Shown piece after piece: positions 34,032 to 42,787 of a stretch of 64,000 nucleotides of DNA; position 1 is the first letter of the stretch; each line of letters opens with the position of its first letter. The stretch comes from Desulfomicrobium escambiense DSM 10707. Lineage in GTDB: Bacteria > Desulfobacterota > Desulfovibrionia > Desulfovibrionales > Desulfomicrobiaceae. Position numbers and translations under genes: made by a program. Where the stretch lies: the NCBI RefSeq assembly GCF_000428825.1, contig NZ_AUAR01000002.1, positions 248,001 through 312,000 on the forward strand. The letters are read 5' to 3'. The notes beneath the pieces were generated by a model that had not been told where the DNA came from, made no database searches, and was given only the letters and a program-made list of their open reading frames with translations.

Positions 34032-34616
34032 ATGGTCAGGCCAGAGCGGAAGGCGCCCCGGCTCGGGTGGGCGGTGACAAGCGTCCTTCTCGCCCTCTGC
34101 CTGCACGCCGGCCCGGCCTGGTACCTTTTCTTCGGCCATCTCTACGGATTGCCGAGCGTTCTCGAACTCAACATCGACGCCATCAACTGGTACCGGCAGC
34201 GCATCTTCCGGGAACGCCCACCTGACGGCTCGGTCCAGCCCGCCGCCGCTGCGCCGCTGAACATCACCGTATCCATGCAGGCCCGCCCCGACACCGGGAA
34301 GCGGGTCTCGGGCCCGCGCAGCGAGACGGAACTCGTCAGGGCCAGGGCGGTGCAGCGCGCCATCAGGAGCCTGTGGGAGAGCATGTCCCCCGAGCGGCCG
34401 GGCTACGCCCTGGTCAGCCTGAACATCCGAGCGGACGGCAGCATCGGCGAGTTCGTCCTCAACCGCATCTCCGGCGGGGAGGAGTTCCAGGCCTTTCTCC
34501 TTTCCTTCCTGTCAACGCTCAAGGCCACCTCGGGCAGTCTCGGCGGAGCCGGCGAACCGCTGTGGATCGAATGCGAGTTCGTCATTCAACCGATGAAAGG
34601 CAAAGGGGCCTCATGA
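34032..34616 (+). CDS. membrane-anchored TonB/TolA C-terminal-like protein
   Basis: This 194-aa protein has an N-terminal membrane anchor (WAVTSVLLALCLHAGPAWYLFF) and a C-terminal segment (ALVSLNIRADGSIGEFVLNRISGGEEF, split as V-S-L-N-I then D-G-S-I-G) that resembles the TonB/TolA periplasmic domain. The Pro-rich linker of classical TonB is missing, and no ExbB/ExbD genes are nearby. It may be a TolA-like envelope protein. The gene overlaps the phosphodiesterase start by 4 nt (ATGA). Confidence 0.6.
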   Translation: MVRPERKAPRLGWAVTSVLLALCLHAGPAWYLFFGHLYGLPSVLELNIDAINWYRQRIFRERPPDGSVQPAAAAPLNITVSMQARPDTGKRVSGPRSETELVRARAVQRAIRSLWESMSPERPGYALVSLNIRADGSIGEFVLNRISGGEEFQAFLLSFLSTLKATSGSLGGAGEPLWIECEFVIQPMKGKGAS

Positions 34617-35098
34617 TCGTCGCGGTCATTTCCGACACCCATCTCGAACGGCCGGACCGGCTGCTGGCGGCCGTGTTCGAGCGCTTCTGCCGCGACGCGG
34701 ACGTTCTCCTGCACTGCGGGGACTGCGTGGGCGAGGAGACGTGGGCCTTTCTCAACTCCCATCCCCGTTTCTACGCCGTGCAGGGCAACTGCGACCTGCC
34801 GCCGCTGCGGGGATCGCTGCCCGGCTTGCGCGAACTCGAACTGGAAGGCTTTCGGGTGGGCATGGGCCACGGCTGGGGACCGCGCTCCCGCGTGGGCGAG
34901 GCCGTGGCCGAGCAGTTCCCCGGGGCGGACATCGTCTGCTACGGGCACACGCACACCCGCGACTGGCGCCGGCTGGGCAACGGAGTCAGGCTCCTCAACC
35001 CCGGCTCCCTTTTCTGGCCGAGGGGCGGGGAAGGCGGGCTGGCCAGACTCACACTCGAACGGGGCCGGGACCCGGAGGTGGAGTGGGTGACGCTCTGA
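34613..35098 (+). CDS. YfcE/MJ0936-type metallophosphodiesterase
   Basis: This 161-aa calcineurin-like phosphoesterase of the YfcE family has metal-binding motifs SDTHLE (residues 7-12), HCGDCVG near 34-40, GNCD near 58, GHGWG near 83 and YGHTHTRD near 106. It is a full-length small member. The substrate is unknown; homologues hydrolyse model phosphodiesters. The start shares ATGA with the preceding gene. It is the last gene before a strong terminator. Confidence 0.88.
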   Translation: MIVAVISDTHLERPDRLLAAVFERFCRDADVLLHCGDCVGEETWAFLNSHPRFYAVQGNCDLPPLRGSLPGLRELELEGFRVGMGHGWGPRSRVGEAVAEQFPGADIVCYGHTHTRDWRRLGNGVRLLNPGSLFWPRGGEGGLARLTLERGRDPEVEWVTL

Positions 35099-35138
35099 AG
35101 CGCGCGGAGTCCTGATTCGCGGAGTACTTTTCAAAAAA

Positions 35139-35173
35139 CGAAGGCCCGCCTCGGTATTCGAGGCGGGCCTTCG
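35139..35173. terminator. bidirectional terminator between yfcE-like gene and ppiD
   Basis: A perfect 15-bp stem (CGAAGGCCCGCCTCG and its complement) with a 5-nt loop. On the minus strand it is followed by six T, so it mainly ends the ppiD transcript, and it also insulates the convergent plus-strand operon. Confidence 0.85.
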
Positions 35174-35195
35174 CGCATGTCGTGTTCGGGAAGCG

Positions 35196-37097
35196 TCAGT
35201 TGTCGAGTAGGGCCGGGTTCGTCAGGCGAACATCTGCCTTGGCGCGCAGATCCGCCATGAAGGCCTGCATGGCCTGGCCTTCGGTGCGTTCATTGAGGGT
35301 CGAAACCCACAGGTCTTTTTCCGTCTCCCATTCCTCAGGCGTGGGCGGGACGACCTTGACGGGCTTGGCCAGGACATATCCGGTGGGGAAGGCGAAGGAT
35401 TCGGGAATCCAGGCGCCGGCAGGGGCCATGAACGCCTTCTCGGAAAGCATCTGGTTCGCGCCCAGGCCCGGGATGGAGCCCTGGCGCCCGAAGGGTTCCG
35501 TCTCCATGGCCGTGGCGTTGGACGCCGCGGACGGGGCTTCGCCCTTCATGAGCAGGGCCAGGTCGGCGTCGGCGTCGGTCTTGGCCAGCTTCATGGCTTC
35601 CTCCCGTACGATGGTCGCCACGATGCTTTCGCGGACGGCGTCCAGCGGCTGCACCGAGGCGTCCAGCTGTTCGCGTTTGGTCGCGAGCACGTATCCGTCC
35701 TCAAAGGGCACGGGGGACTGGGTCGTGGCGTTCAGCGCAAGGTCGAAGAGGGTGGCTGTGTTTTCCGGGGACAGGGCCGCAAGCTCCACGGGACCCTGTT
35801 CGCGGGTGAAGGAGTCGGTCGTGCGGACTTCGATGCCGAGCGTCTTGGCCACGGCATCGAGGGAATCGCCGATGAGGACCATCTCCAGCGCCTGGTCCAG
35901 ACGGTCCTGCAGCGTCTCGGTGGCGCGGTCCTCGGCGATGGAGCGGCGGATCGTGTCGGCGACGCTGGCGAAATCCTCGAAGCCGGCGGCCTTCTTGTCC
36001 TCGACCTTGATGAGGTGGAAGCCGAACTGGGTGCGGACCGGTTCGCTGACCGCGCCCTTGTCCAGGGCGAAGGCGGCGTCCTCGAAGGGCTTGACCATCC
36101 GGCCGCGGCCGAACCAGCCCAGCTCCCCGCCGGTCTGGGTTCCGGACGGGTCTTCGGTGTATTTGGCGGCCGTTTCCTCGAAGCTCTTGCCGGTCTTCAG
36201 GACGGCCTGAGCCTTCTTGATCGTGTCCATGGCCTTGGCGACATCGGCTTCAGTGGCGTTTTCATCGACGCGCACCAGGATGTGGCGCGCCTGGACCTGC
36301 TCTTCGATCTTGAAGTTGTCCTTGTGCTGGTCGTAATACGCGCGGGCTTCCTGATCCGTCACGGAGGCCGTGTCGGCCAGGGCGCCGGGGGTCAGGACGA
36401 TGTAGTCGACCCTGGCCTTGGCCGGCACGGCGAAAGCGTCCTTGCGCGCGGCGTACTGCTCGGCGATCTTTTCCTCGGTGGCGTTGACCTGGTCCTTGTA
36501 CTTTTCCCAAGGGTACTTCAGGTATGCGATCACGGCAGTGCTGCGGCCGTAGTCGTAATAGTCCCGGGCCTGCTCCTCGCCCAGGCGTCCCGTGAGGCCC
36601 AGGTAGGCCTGGAGCTTGTCCATGAGCATGCTGCGCATGTACTCGGACTCGAATTTGCCGGGGGTGAGGTTGTTGGCCCGCAGCACGCTCTGGTAGGTTT
36701 CAGGGTCGAAGAGCTTTCCGTCCTTCTGGAAGGCCGGGATGAGGTGGATCTGCTTGGCGAGCTCTTCCTTGGAGACGCTCAGTCCCAAGGTCGCGGCCTG
36801 CTGCAGCATGAGCTCCTCGCCAACCATCTGGTCGAGGATCTGCCGCTTGAAGCCCATCTGGGCTAGCATTTCGGACGTCACGTTCGGGTTCTGGCGCCTG
36901 ATCATCTCCAGGTTGCGCTGCAGACGCTCCTGGAAGTGCTGCAGATGAATGGGAGCGTCGTTGACCGTGGCCACCACAGTGGTCTTGTCGTTGTGCATGC
37001 GGTTCATGCCGAACGCCAGGACGAACACGGCGATGATGATGCCGAAGAGTATCTTGATTCCCCAACTTTGAGCGCCTTGGCGCAGTATATCGAGCAT
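35196..37097 (-). CDS. ppiD: PpiD/SurA-type peptidyl-prolyl isomerase, membrane-anchored
   Basis: This periplasmic foldase is anchored to the inner membrane. The 633-aa chain has an N-terminal anchor near residues 13-31 (IKILFGIIIAVFVLAFGMN) and a SurA_N-like chaperone domain up to about 230. A parvulin domain lies near 270-360 (ARHILVRV; GGELGWFGRGRMVKPFEDAAF; TQFGFHLIKV), and a long C-terminal domain follows. Architecture and length match PpiD. It starts 48 bp after the aconitase stop on the same strand, so they may share a transcript. Confidence 0.9.
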   Translation of the reverse strand: MLDILRQGAQSWGIKILFGIIIAVFVLAFGMNRMHNDKTTVVATVNDAPIHLQHFQERLQRNLEMIRRQNPNVTSEMLAQMGFKRQILDQMVGEELMLQQAATLGLSVSKEELAKQIHLIPAFQKDGKLFDPETYQSVLRANNLTPGKFESEYMRSMLMDKLQAYLGLTGRLGEEQARDYYDYGRSTAVIAYLKYPWEKYKDQVNATEEKIAEQYAARKDAFAVPAKARVDYIVLTPGALADTASVTDQEARAYYDQHKDNFKIEEQVQARHILVRVDENATEADVAKAMDTIKKAQAVLKTGKSFEETAAKYTEDPSGTQTGGELGWFGRGRMVKPFEDAAFALDKGAVSEPVRTQFGFHLIKVEDKKAAGFEDFASVADTIRRSIAEDRATETLQDRLDQALEMVLIGDSLDAVAKTLGIEVRTTDSFTREQGPVELAALSPENTATLFDLALNATTQSPVPFEDGYVLATKREQLDASVQPLDAVRESIVATIVREEAMKLAKTDADADLALLMKGEAPSAASNATAMETEPFGRQGSIPGLGANQMLSEKAFMAPAGAWIPESFAFPTGYVLAKPVKVVPPTPEEWETEKDLWVSTLNERTEGQAMQAFMADLRAKADVRLTNPALLDN

Positions 37098-37145
37098 GGA
37101 GTCTCCGACGGAGTGTCTGAGGTTAAATGGTATCGCCGACCGGGC

Positions 37146-39068
37146 CTATTTCTGCCTGTCGTTGACGAAGTTGAGCAAACCGCCCGCCTTGATAATGGCT
37201 ATTTCATTACCCGTCAAATCATGGCCGAGCGCGATCCGTCGGCCTTCGGCCGTCGTGGCCTCAAGGGGCTGCCCGGCGGCCAGGGCCGTCAGGTCGAAGC
37301 GCAGGACCGCGCCCTGGGCCAGGGCGTCGTAGTCCGCCGGGTCGGCCAGGACCAGGGGCAGGATGCCGAAGTTGATCAGGTTGGCCTTGTGGATGCGGGC
37401 GAAGGACTTGGCCAGGACGATGCGCACACCGAGGTGGCGCGGGGCCAGGGCCGCGTGTTCGCGGCTGGAGCCCTGGCCGTAGTTGTCGCCGCCCAGGATG
37501 AGGCCCTGGCCGGCGGACTCGGCGCGGGCCACGAAGTCCTTGTCCACGCGCTCGAAGACGTGGCGGCTGATGGCCGGGATGTTGGAGCGCAGGGCCGTGA
37601 TGGCCGCGCCGGCCGGCATGATGTGGTCCGTGGTGATGTTGTCGCCGACCTTGATCAGCACCGGCAGTTCCATGGTGTCGGGCAGTCTGTCGAAGGGCGA
37701 GAGGGCGACGATGTTGGGCCCGCGCACGATTTCCACCGCGGAGCCGTCTTCGGGCGGGAAGGCGAAGAGGTGCCGGATGGACGGGGCCGAGGACGGCAGG
37801 GACGGCTTGGAGACGGCCTTGGTCCAGCCCGCGGGGTCGGTGAACTTGCCGTTCAGGGCGCAGAAGGCCGCGGTCACGGGGCTGACCAGATAGACTTGGC
37901 CGTCCTGGGTGCCGCTGCGGCCCTCGAAGTTGCGGTTGAAGGTCCGGGCGCTGACGCCGTGGCTCGATGGCGAGCCGCCCATGCCGATGCACGGGCCGCA
38001 GGAGCACTCCAGGAGCCGGCCGCCGGCGTCGAGGATCTTATCCAGGAGGCCTTCGGCCATGAGCATCTTGAGGACCTGCTTGGAGCCTGGCGAGAGCAGC
38101 AGGTCCGTGTTCGGCGCGATGTGCTCGCCGTGCAGGACCTGGGCCACGGCCTGCAGGTCGGAGTAGGAGGAGTTGGTGCAGGAGCCGATGGCCACCTGAT
38201 CCACGGTCAGGCCGTCGAGTTCGGCCACGGGCACGACCAGGTCGGGCATGTGTGGACGGGCCGCCAAGGGCGCAAGGGTGCTCAGGTCGATGACGATCTC
38301 GCGGTCGTACTCGGCGCCGTCGTCGGCGGCCAGGGGCGCGAAGTCCGCCTCGCGGCCCATGAGGGCCAGGAACGCGCGGGTCTGCTCGTCGCTGGGGAAG
38401 ACGGAGGCCGTGGCGCCCAGTTCCGCGCCCATGTTGGTGATGGTCGCGCGCTCGGGCACGCTCAGGCTGGCCACGCCGGGGCCGCAGTACTCCATGACCG
38501 CGCCCACGCCGCCCTTGACGGTCAGCACGCCCAGCAGGTGCAGGATGACGTCCTTGGCCGAGGCGTGCCCGGTCAGTTCGCCTTCCAGGCGGATCTTGAA
38601 GACCTTGGGCATGGTGATGGTGTAGGGCTCGCCGGCCATGGCCAGGGCCACGGACAACCCGCCGGCGCCCATGGCCAGGCTGCCGATGCCGCCGGCCGTG
38701 GGGGTGTGGGAGTCGGAGCCGATGAGGGTCTTGCCCGGGACGGCGAAGTTCTCAAGATGCAGCTGGTGGCAGATGCCCGTGCCGGGAGGCGAGAAGACTA
38801 TGCCGTACTTGGCCGCGACGCTGCGCAGGTAGCGGTGGTCGTCGGGGTTGCGGAAGCCCATCTGCAGGGTGTTGTGGTCCACGTAACTGACGGAGAGCTC
38901 GGTCTTGACCCTCGGCAGGCCGATGGCCTCCCACTGCAGGTAGGCCATGGTGCCGGTGGCGTCCTGGGTCAGGGTCTGGTCTATCCTGATGGCCACTTCC
39001 CTGCCGGGCGTCATGTCGCCTTCGACGAGGTGCGCCGCGATGATCTTCTGGGTCAGGTTCTGTTTCAT
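37146..39068 (-). CDS. aconitate hydratase
   Basis: This [4Fe-4S] enzyme interconverts citrate and isocitrate. The 640-aa protein contains both the large catalytic domains and the small swivelling domain. Cluster ligands are in SCTNSS near residue 290 and CGPCIGMGG near 355. The N-terminal GSDSHTPTAGGIG carries conserved active-site residues. It belongs to the short (~650 aa) aconitase group found in anaerobes, not the ~900-aa AcnA/AcnB forms. AAGGAGCATCC precedes the ATG. A fused 3-isopropylmalate dehydratase is a less likely reading. Confidence 0.9.
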   Translation of the reverse strand: MKQNLTQKIIAAHLVEGDMTPGREVAIRIDQTLTQDATGTMAYLQWEAIGLPRVKTELSVSYVDHNTLQMGFRNPDDHRYLRSVAAKYGIVFSPPGTGICHQLHLENFAVPGKTLIGSDSHTPTAGGIGSLAMGAGGLSVALAMAGEPYTITMPKVFKIRLEGELTGHASAKDVILHLLGVLTVKGGVGAVMEYCGPGVASLSVPERATITNMGAELGATASVFPSDEQTRAFLALMGREADFAPLAADDGAEYDREIVIDLSTLAPLAARPHMPDLVVPVAELDGLTVDQVAIGSCTNSSYSDLQAVAQVLHGEHIAPNTDLLLSPGSKQVLKMLMAEGLLDKILDAGGRLLECSCGPCIGMGGSPSSHGVSARTFNRNFEGRSGTQDGQVYLVSPVTAAFCALNGKFTDPAGWTKAVSKPSLPSSAPSIRHLFAFPPEDGSAVEIVRGPNIVALSPFDRLPDTMELPVLIKVGDNITTDHIMPAGAAITALRSNIPAISRHVFERVDKDFVARAESAGQGLILGGDNYGQGSSREHAALAPRHLGVRIVLAKSFARIHKANLINFGILPLVLADPADYDALAQGAVLRFDLTALAAGQPLEATTAEGRRIALGHDLTGNEIAIIKAGGLLNFVNDRQK

Positions 39069-39100
39069 GGATGCTCCTTCACGGGAAAGACGGGTATTTG

Positions 39101-39131
39101 AAAAAAGGCTCCCAGCCGAAGCCGGGAGCCT
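39101..39131 (-). terminator. terminator of the CM/EPSPS-like operon
   Basis: On the minus strand an 11-bp stem (AGGCTCCCGGC / GCTGGGAGCCT, one mismatch) with TTCG loop is followed by six T, 13 nt after the stop of the small coiled-coil gene. Confidence 0.82.
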
Positions 39132-39143
39132 GTCGTGTCTGGT

Positions 39144-39392
39144 TCACCAGGTGGATGTGAGACGTCGCAGCTTGACCTGCAGGAACTGGATCTCCGTGTC
39201 CATGCGCAGCTTGTCCTGCTGCAGGTGGAAGATCTCTTCGTGAAAGGTCACGCCCTGGGCCGGGTCCTCGCGCTGCAGCAGATCCTGGACCCGGGCCTGG
39301 ATGGCGGCCTGCTCCGTCCGGATGCGGTCGATGTCCCGCTCGATGGCCTCAGTCTGTGGAGATTCTGATGCGCTTGCGCTTGGGCTTGTCAT
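39144..39392 (-). CDS. small coiled-coil protein overlapping the CM/EPSPS-like gene
   Basis: This 82-residue chain with no known family is predicted to be a long amphipathic helix or coiled coil from about residue 15 to 75, rich in Glu, Gln, Arg and Leu. The ATG lies 44 nt inside the 3' end of the upstream gene in another frame, and there is no strong Shine-Dalgarno, so translation would depend on coupling. It is followed by the operon's terminator, which supports it as the last gene. It might be a partner of the CM/EPSPS-like protein (inference). Confidence 0.6.
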   Translation of the reverse strand: MTSPSASASESPQTEAIERDIDRIRTEQAAIQARVQDLLQREDPAQGVTFHEEIFHLQQDKLRMDTEIQFLQVKLRRLTSTW

Positions 39393-41001
39393 CGCGGGTT
39401 TCGTCTTCCTTTTCTTCGCTGCGCGGCTGGTTGATGAAGTTCTGGGGGTCCGGGAGATTCATGAAGATCTTCCAGAACCAGGGCCATGCGGAGGTGATGT
39501 TGTCGGCGTTGCTCATGCACAGCCCGGGATGGGTGAAGGAGATGAGCGCGCCCGCCAGGGTCCAGTAGGGACCGGGGCTCTGCCAGGGCGACTCGCCGGA
39601 TTTCCTGTTCGCCTGGGGCGAGGCGGGGAGCCCGACCTGCAGGAGCCCAGGCTCGATGGAGTAGCCCGCGCCGAGGTTTTCGAGCATGTCCTGGGCGTAC
39701 TCGACGTCTTCACGGGAGGTGTCCAGGGTGATGGCGCACTTGCCGCGCAGGCCCATGGCCATGGCCAGGACAAGGGGCAGGTACTCCTGGCAGCATGTAA
39801 GATCAATGGAAAGCTGCTTGGGCCTGTTGCCCATGCGCGAGGAGATCTGGTCTGAGCCGATGTTGATGCGCAGGCCGAACTCATGAAGGATGTCCATGAC
39901 GTCCTGGAGGTGCGGCGCATGCTCCGGCCACTTGCCGTGCAGCACCACGTTGCCATCCACGAAGAACGGCAGAGCGAGCAGGTGCAGGCTCATGAGCGGG
40001 TCCACCGGGATGTCGACGGAGGAAAGATCAAGACTCAGCGGCGCGGGCGGAACGATGATGGCGGTCCCTTCGTACTGCAGTTCCGGGAGGTACTGCTGCA
40101 GGAAGACGATGCCCTTGCGCAGGAGCTTGCTGCCTGCGTAGGACTCGTGCAGGCGGATGGTCAGGCCGGATTTGAACGTGGTTGCGGCCACGGCCAGGGC
40201 GAGGATGAACTTTCTGGACACGCCCTCGGGGATGAAGATGGTCTCGGGCAGCTGTCCGCTCGATTCCACGCGCACGGGCACGCCGTTGCTGTGCGGTTCG
40301 ACGATGGTCAGCCGGGCGCCGAGCTTGGGCAGAAGGTCCTGGACCGGCCTGACATCGTGAATTTTCAGTTTGGTCGAGCCCGTGAACTTGGCCCGAGTCA
40401 CCTTGCCCAGCGCGAGGCAGAGCAGGAGATAGAAATGGAACTTGCTCTGGCCGGCGTAAATGATCTTGTTGTCGAGGGACCATGACGAAACCGGCTGTGT
40501 CGAGCACGCGCGGTTCTGGAAGGTCAGGTTGAAGCCGCAGAGGTTCAGCGCGTTGATGAGTTCCAGAGATATGTCGTTGCCCTGGAACGGGGCCACCGTC
40601 AGGGGTGCGGGATTCGTGGCGCCGAGAAAGAACATCATGCTACGCAGGATCTGGTCGCGCGGTGCCGAGAGGTCGATGTTGACGGGTTTGCGCCTGGGAT
40701 AGAGGCACAGGGGCTTCTCGTTGGAGGCGTTTCGCTCGACGCGGGCGTAGGAAAGATTGTTGGTCAGGTGGAAGATCTTCTTGAGGATCTGGGGCTCCAG
40801 ATTGTCGCCCTTTGACGTATCCCTCCAGACTTGCCACAGGACCTTTTCCTGATTCGGGTCGGTGATGCCCAGGTTTTTTGCCCGGCGGGACGCCGCCGCC
40901 CGCGACAGCAGGCTGGTGCGCGCGGCGATGAGGGATACGAGGCGTTCGTCGAGCTGCGCCAATTCCTGGGTGAGTGAGAGGGTCGTGTGTTTTTCGGCCA
41001 T
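39349..41001 (-). CDS. chorismate mutase-like / EPSP synthase-like fusion, apparently degenerate
   Basis: This 550-aa protein has an N-terminal AroQ chorismate-mutase-like helical region (LTQELAQLDERLVSLIAAR) up to about residue 95. A long domain with the repeated fold of EPSP synthase (AroA) follows, and it ends in a very basic tail (KPKRKRIR). Compared by eye with the families, the CM part lacks the first catalytic Arg and has Gln in place of the later one. The AroA part lacks the G-S-K-S and G-N-A-G-T substrate loops and the D-H-R block. It may be a regulatory or scaffold protein in aromatic synthesis. Start uncertain: ATG 41001 is used; ATG 41037 is possible; neither has a strong ribosome site. 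Confidence 0.6.
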   Translation of the reverse strand: MAEKHTTLSLTQELAQLDERLVSLIAARTSLLSRAAASRRAKNLGITDPNQEKVLWQVWRDTSKGDNLEPQILKKIFHLTNNLSYARVERNASNEKPLCLYPRRKPVNIDLSAPRDQILRSMMFFLGATNPAPLTVAPFQGNDISLELINALNLCGFNLTFQNRACSTQPVSSWSLDNKIIYAGQSKFHFYLLLCLALGKVTRAKFTGSTKLKIHDVRPVQDLLPKLGARLTIVEPHSNGVPVRVESSGQLPETIFIPEGVSRKFILALAVAATTFKSGLTIRLHESYAGSKLLRKGIVFLQQYLPELQYEGTAIIVPPAPLSLDLSSVDIPVDPLMSLHLLALPFFVDGNVVLHGKWPEHAPHLQDVMDILHEFGLRINIGSDQISSRMGNRPKQLSIDLTCCQEYLPLVLAMAMGLRGKCAITLDTSREDVEYAQDMLENLGAGYSIEPGLLQVGLPASPQANRKSGESPWQSPGPYWTLAGALISFTHPGLCMSNADNITSAWPWFWKIFMNLPDPQNFINQPRSEEKEDETRDDKPKRKRIRISTD

Positions 41002-41133
41002 TCGGTTCGCTTCGGGGCTAGGGTGTTGCTGGTTCATGGGTAGATGAACGCATTGATTACTCAGGGAACAATAGGGTTGTTTAACAATAATAAGGTACGG
41101 ATTGCAAGGGCTTGTTGGCGTGCAAGATCGCAA

Positions 41134-41318
41134 GATATTGGAATCAAAGTATTAATCTTTGGTTGTTCAGAGTCCGTGCATGTTTCATGGGTGGTTGAAG
41201 AGAGGTTGATAAAAAAATCACAAAAAGGTTGACAAGTTTGCCGAGCCGACGCAAATAGGGGTCTCCGACCTGTTATTTGTGAAGATAATAACAAACTATA
41301 TTTAGGAGGATCCGCATT
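41134..41318 (+). promoter_or_regulatory. AT-rich sat promoter/leader with inverted repeat
   Basis: The non-coding stretch before sat contains a consensus -35 TTGACA (41229-41234), for which I find no good -10 at normal spacing. A perfect inverted repeat TGTTATT-N9-AATAACA (41271-41293) lies just upstream of the Shine-Dalgarno AGGAGGA (41304-41310). The repeat may be an operator or a leader hairpin. Confidence 0.45.
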
Positions 41319-42587
41319 ATGGCTCTCGTACCCCCGCATGGTGGAAAAGGTTTGGTTTGCTGTCTGCTTCAGGGCGCTGAACTCGCTGCCGAGCAGAAGA
41401 AGGCCGAAGGTCTGAAGAAGATCGACATCAGCCCCCGCGCCAAGGGCGACCTGATCATGATGGGCATCGGCGGGTTCAGCCCGCTGAACGGCTTCATGTC
41501 CAAGGCCGATTGGAAGTCCGTTTGTGAAAACTTCACGCTGGCCGACGGCACCTTCTGGCCCGTGCCCGTGACCCTGGATATGGACGAGGCAGTGAAGGTC
41601 GGTGAAGAGATCGCCCTGTTCGACCCCAAGAAGGGCGTTTTCATGGCGACCATGAAGGTCACCGAAGTGTACGAAATGACCGAAGCCGACAAGAAGTGGG
41701 AATGTGAAAAGGTCTACAAGGGCCAGGGCGAAGAGTCCGCTGATGACAAGTTCTGGGAAATCGCCCCGAAGGATCACCCCGGCGTGCAGATGGTCATGGC
41801 TCAGAAGAAGTTCAACGTCGCCGGCCCGGTCAAGGTTCTGTCCGAAGGCGACTACCGCGACAGATTCCCCGGCTGCTACATGACCCCGGCCGAAGCCCGC
41901 AAGACTTTCGAAGAGAAGGGTTGGAGCAAGGTCGCCGCTCTGCAGCTGCGCAACCCCATGCACCGTTCCCACGAGTTCCTGGCCAAGATCGCTGTTGAAG
42001 TGTGCGACGGCGTGTTCATCCACTCCCTGGTCGGCAACCTGAAGCCCGGCGACATCCCGGCCGAAGTGCGCATCAAGTGCATCGACACCCTCATCGACAA
42101 GTACTTCGTGAAGGCCAACGTCGTGCAGGGCGGCTACCCGCTCGACATGCGTTACGCCGGTCCCCGCGAAGGCCTGCTGCACGCCACCTTCCGCCAGAAC
42201 TACGGCGTTTCCGACATGCTGATCGGCCGTGACCACGCCGGTGTCGGCGACTTCTACGGCCTGTTCGAGGCCCAGGAAATCTTTGACCGCATTCCCAAGA
42301 ACCTTGGCGCCGGCAAGGACCTGGTCACCCAGCCCATGAAGATCGACTGGACCTTCTACTGCTACAAGTGTGACGGCATGGCCTCCCTGCGCACCTGCCC
42401 GCACGGCAAGGAAGACCGCGTGGTCCTGTCCGGCACCAAGCTGCGCAAGGCCCTGTCCGAAGGCGCTCCCGTCGCCGACCACTTTGGCCGCGACGAAGTC
42501 CTGGAAATCCTGCGCGAATACTACTCCTCTCTGACCGAGAAGGTCGAGATCAAGATGCAGAGCCACGCTGCTGCGACCAAGATGTAG
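41319..42587 (+). CDS. sat: sulfate adenylyltransferase (ATP sulfurylase)
   Basis: This enzyme activates sulfate with ATP to adenosine phosphosulfate, the first step of dissimilatory sulfate reduction in the cytoplasm. The 422-aa homo-oligomeric type has the nucleotide motif [11 protein letters not shown] near residues 208-218, GRDHAG near 305 and a metal-binding Cys set [16 protein letters not shown] near 348. Strong AGGAGGA precedes the ATG. Codons are biased to the preferred set, as expected for one of the most abundant proteins. It is followed by aprBA and qmoABCD but has its own terminator and, apparently, its own promoter. Confidence 0.98.
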   Translation: MALVPPHGGKGLVCCLLQGAELAAEQKKAEGLKKIDISPRAKGDLIMMGIGGFSPLNGFMSKADWKSVCENFTLADGTFWPVPVTLDMDEAVKVGEEIALFDPKKGVFMATMKVTEVYEMTEADKKWECEKVYKGQGEESADDKFWEIAPKDHPGVQMVMAQKKFNVAGPVKVLSEGDYRDRFPGCYMTPAEARKTFEEKGWSKVAALQLRNPMHRSHEFLAKIAVEVCDGVFIHSLVGNLKPGDIPAEVRIKCIDTLIDKYFVKANVVQGGYPLDMRYAGPREGLLHATFRQNYGVSDMLIGRDHAGVGDFYGLFEAQEIFDRIPKNLGAGKDLVTQPMKIDWTFYCYKCDGMASLRTCPHGKEDRVVLSGTKLRKALSEGAPVADHFGRDEVLEILREYYSSLTEKVEIKMQSHAAATKM

Positions 42588-42601
42588 TTTCGATGATCAT
42601 C

Positions 42602-42633
42602 GGGGGGCCGGGGTAATCCCAGCCTCCCGTTTT
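42602..42633 (+). terminator. probable terminator of sat
   Basis: An 11-bp G/C-rich stem with one mismatch and one wobble pair (left 42602-42612, right 42618-42628) and a 5-nt loop is followed by GTTTTG, 14 nt after the sat stop. This makes sat a largely separate transcript from aprBA. Confidence 0.65.
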
Positions 42634-42665
42634 GCCATGTGGGGCACGGCTTGAGACGGTCATGA

Positions 42666-42730
42666 TATGCCGTCGGGCTGCTTGACACGGCATACGTGCT
42701 TTGATAAAAGATTCACAAGCGAAACGCTTG
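42666..42730 (+). promoter_or_regulatory. aprBA promoter with overlapping inverted repeats
   Basis: TTGACA (42682-42687) and GATAAA (42703-42708) form a -35/-10 pair with a short 15-bp spacer. An 8-bp inverted repeat TATGCCGT-N13-ACGGCATA (42666-42694) straddles the -35 box, and CAAGCG-AAA-CGCTTG (42716-42730) lies just after the likely start site. The arrangement suits repressor control, though the regulator is unknown. Confidence 0.45.
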
Positions 42731-42787
42731 GGTATTTTTGTTCGGGCCTGTGGCTAAGTAGTTTTTAACTCTTTATTCGGAGGAATT

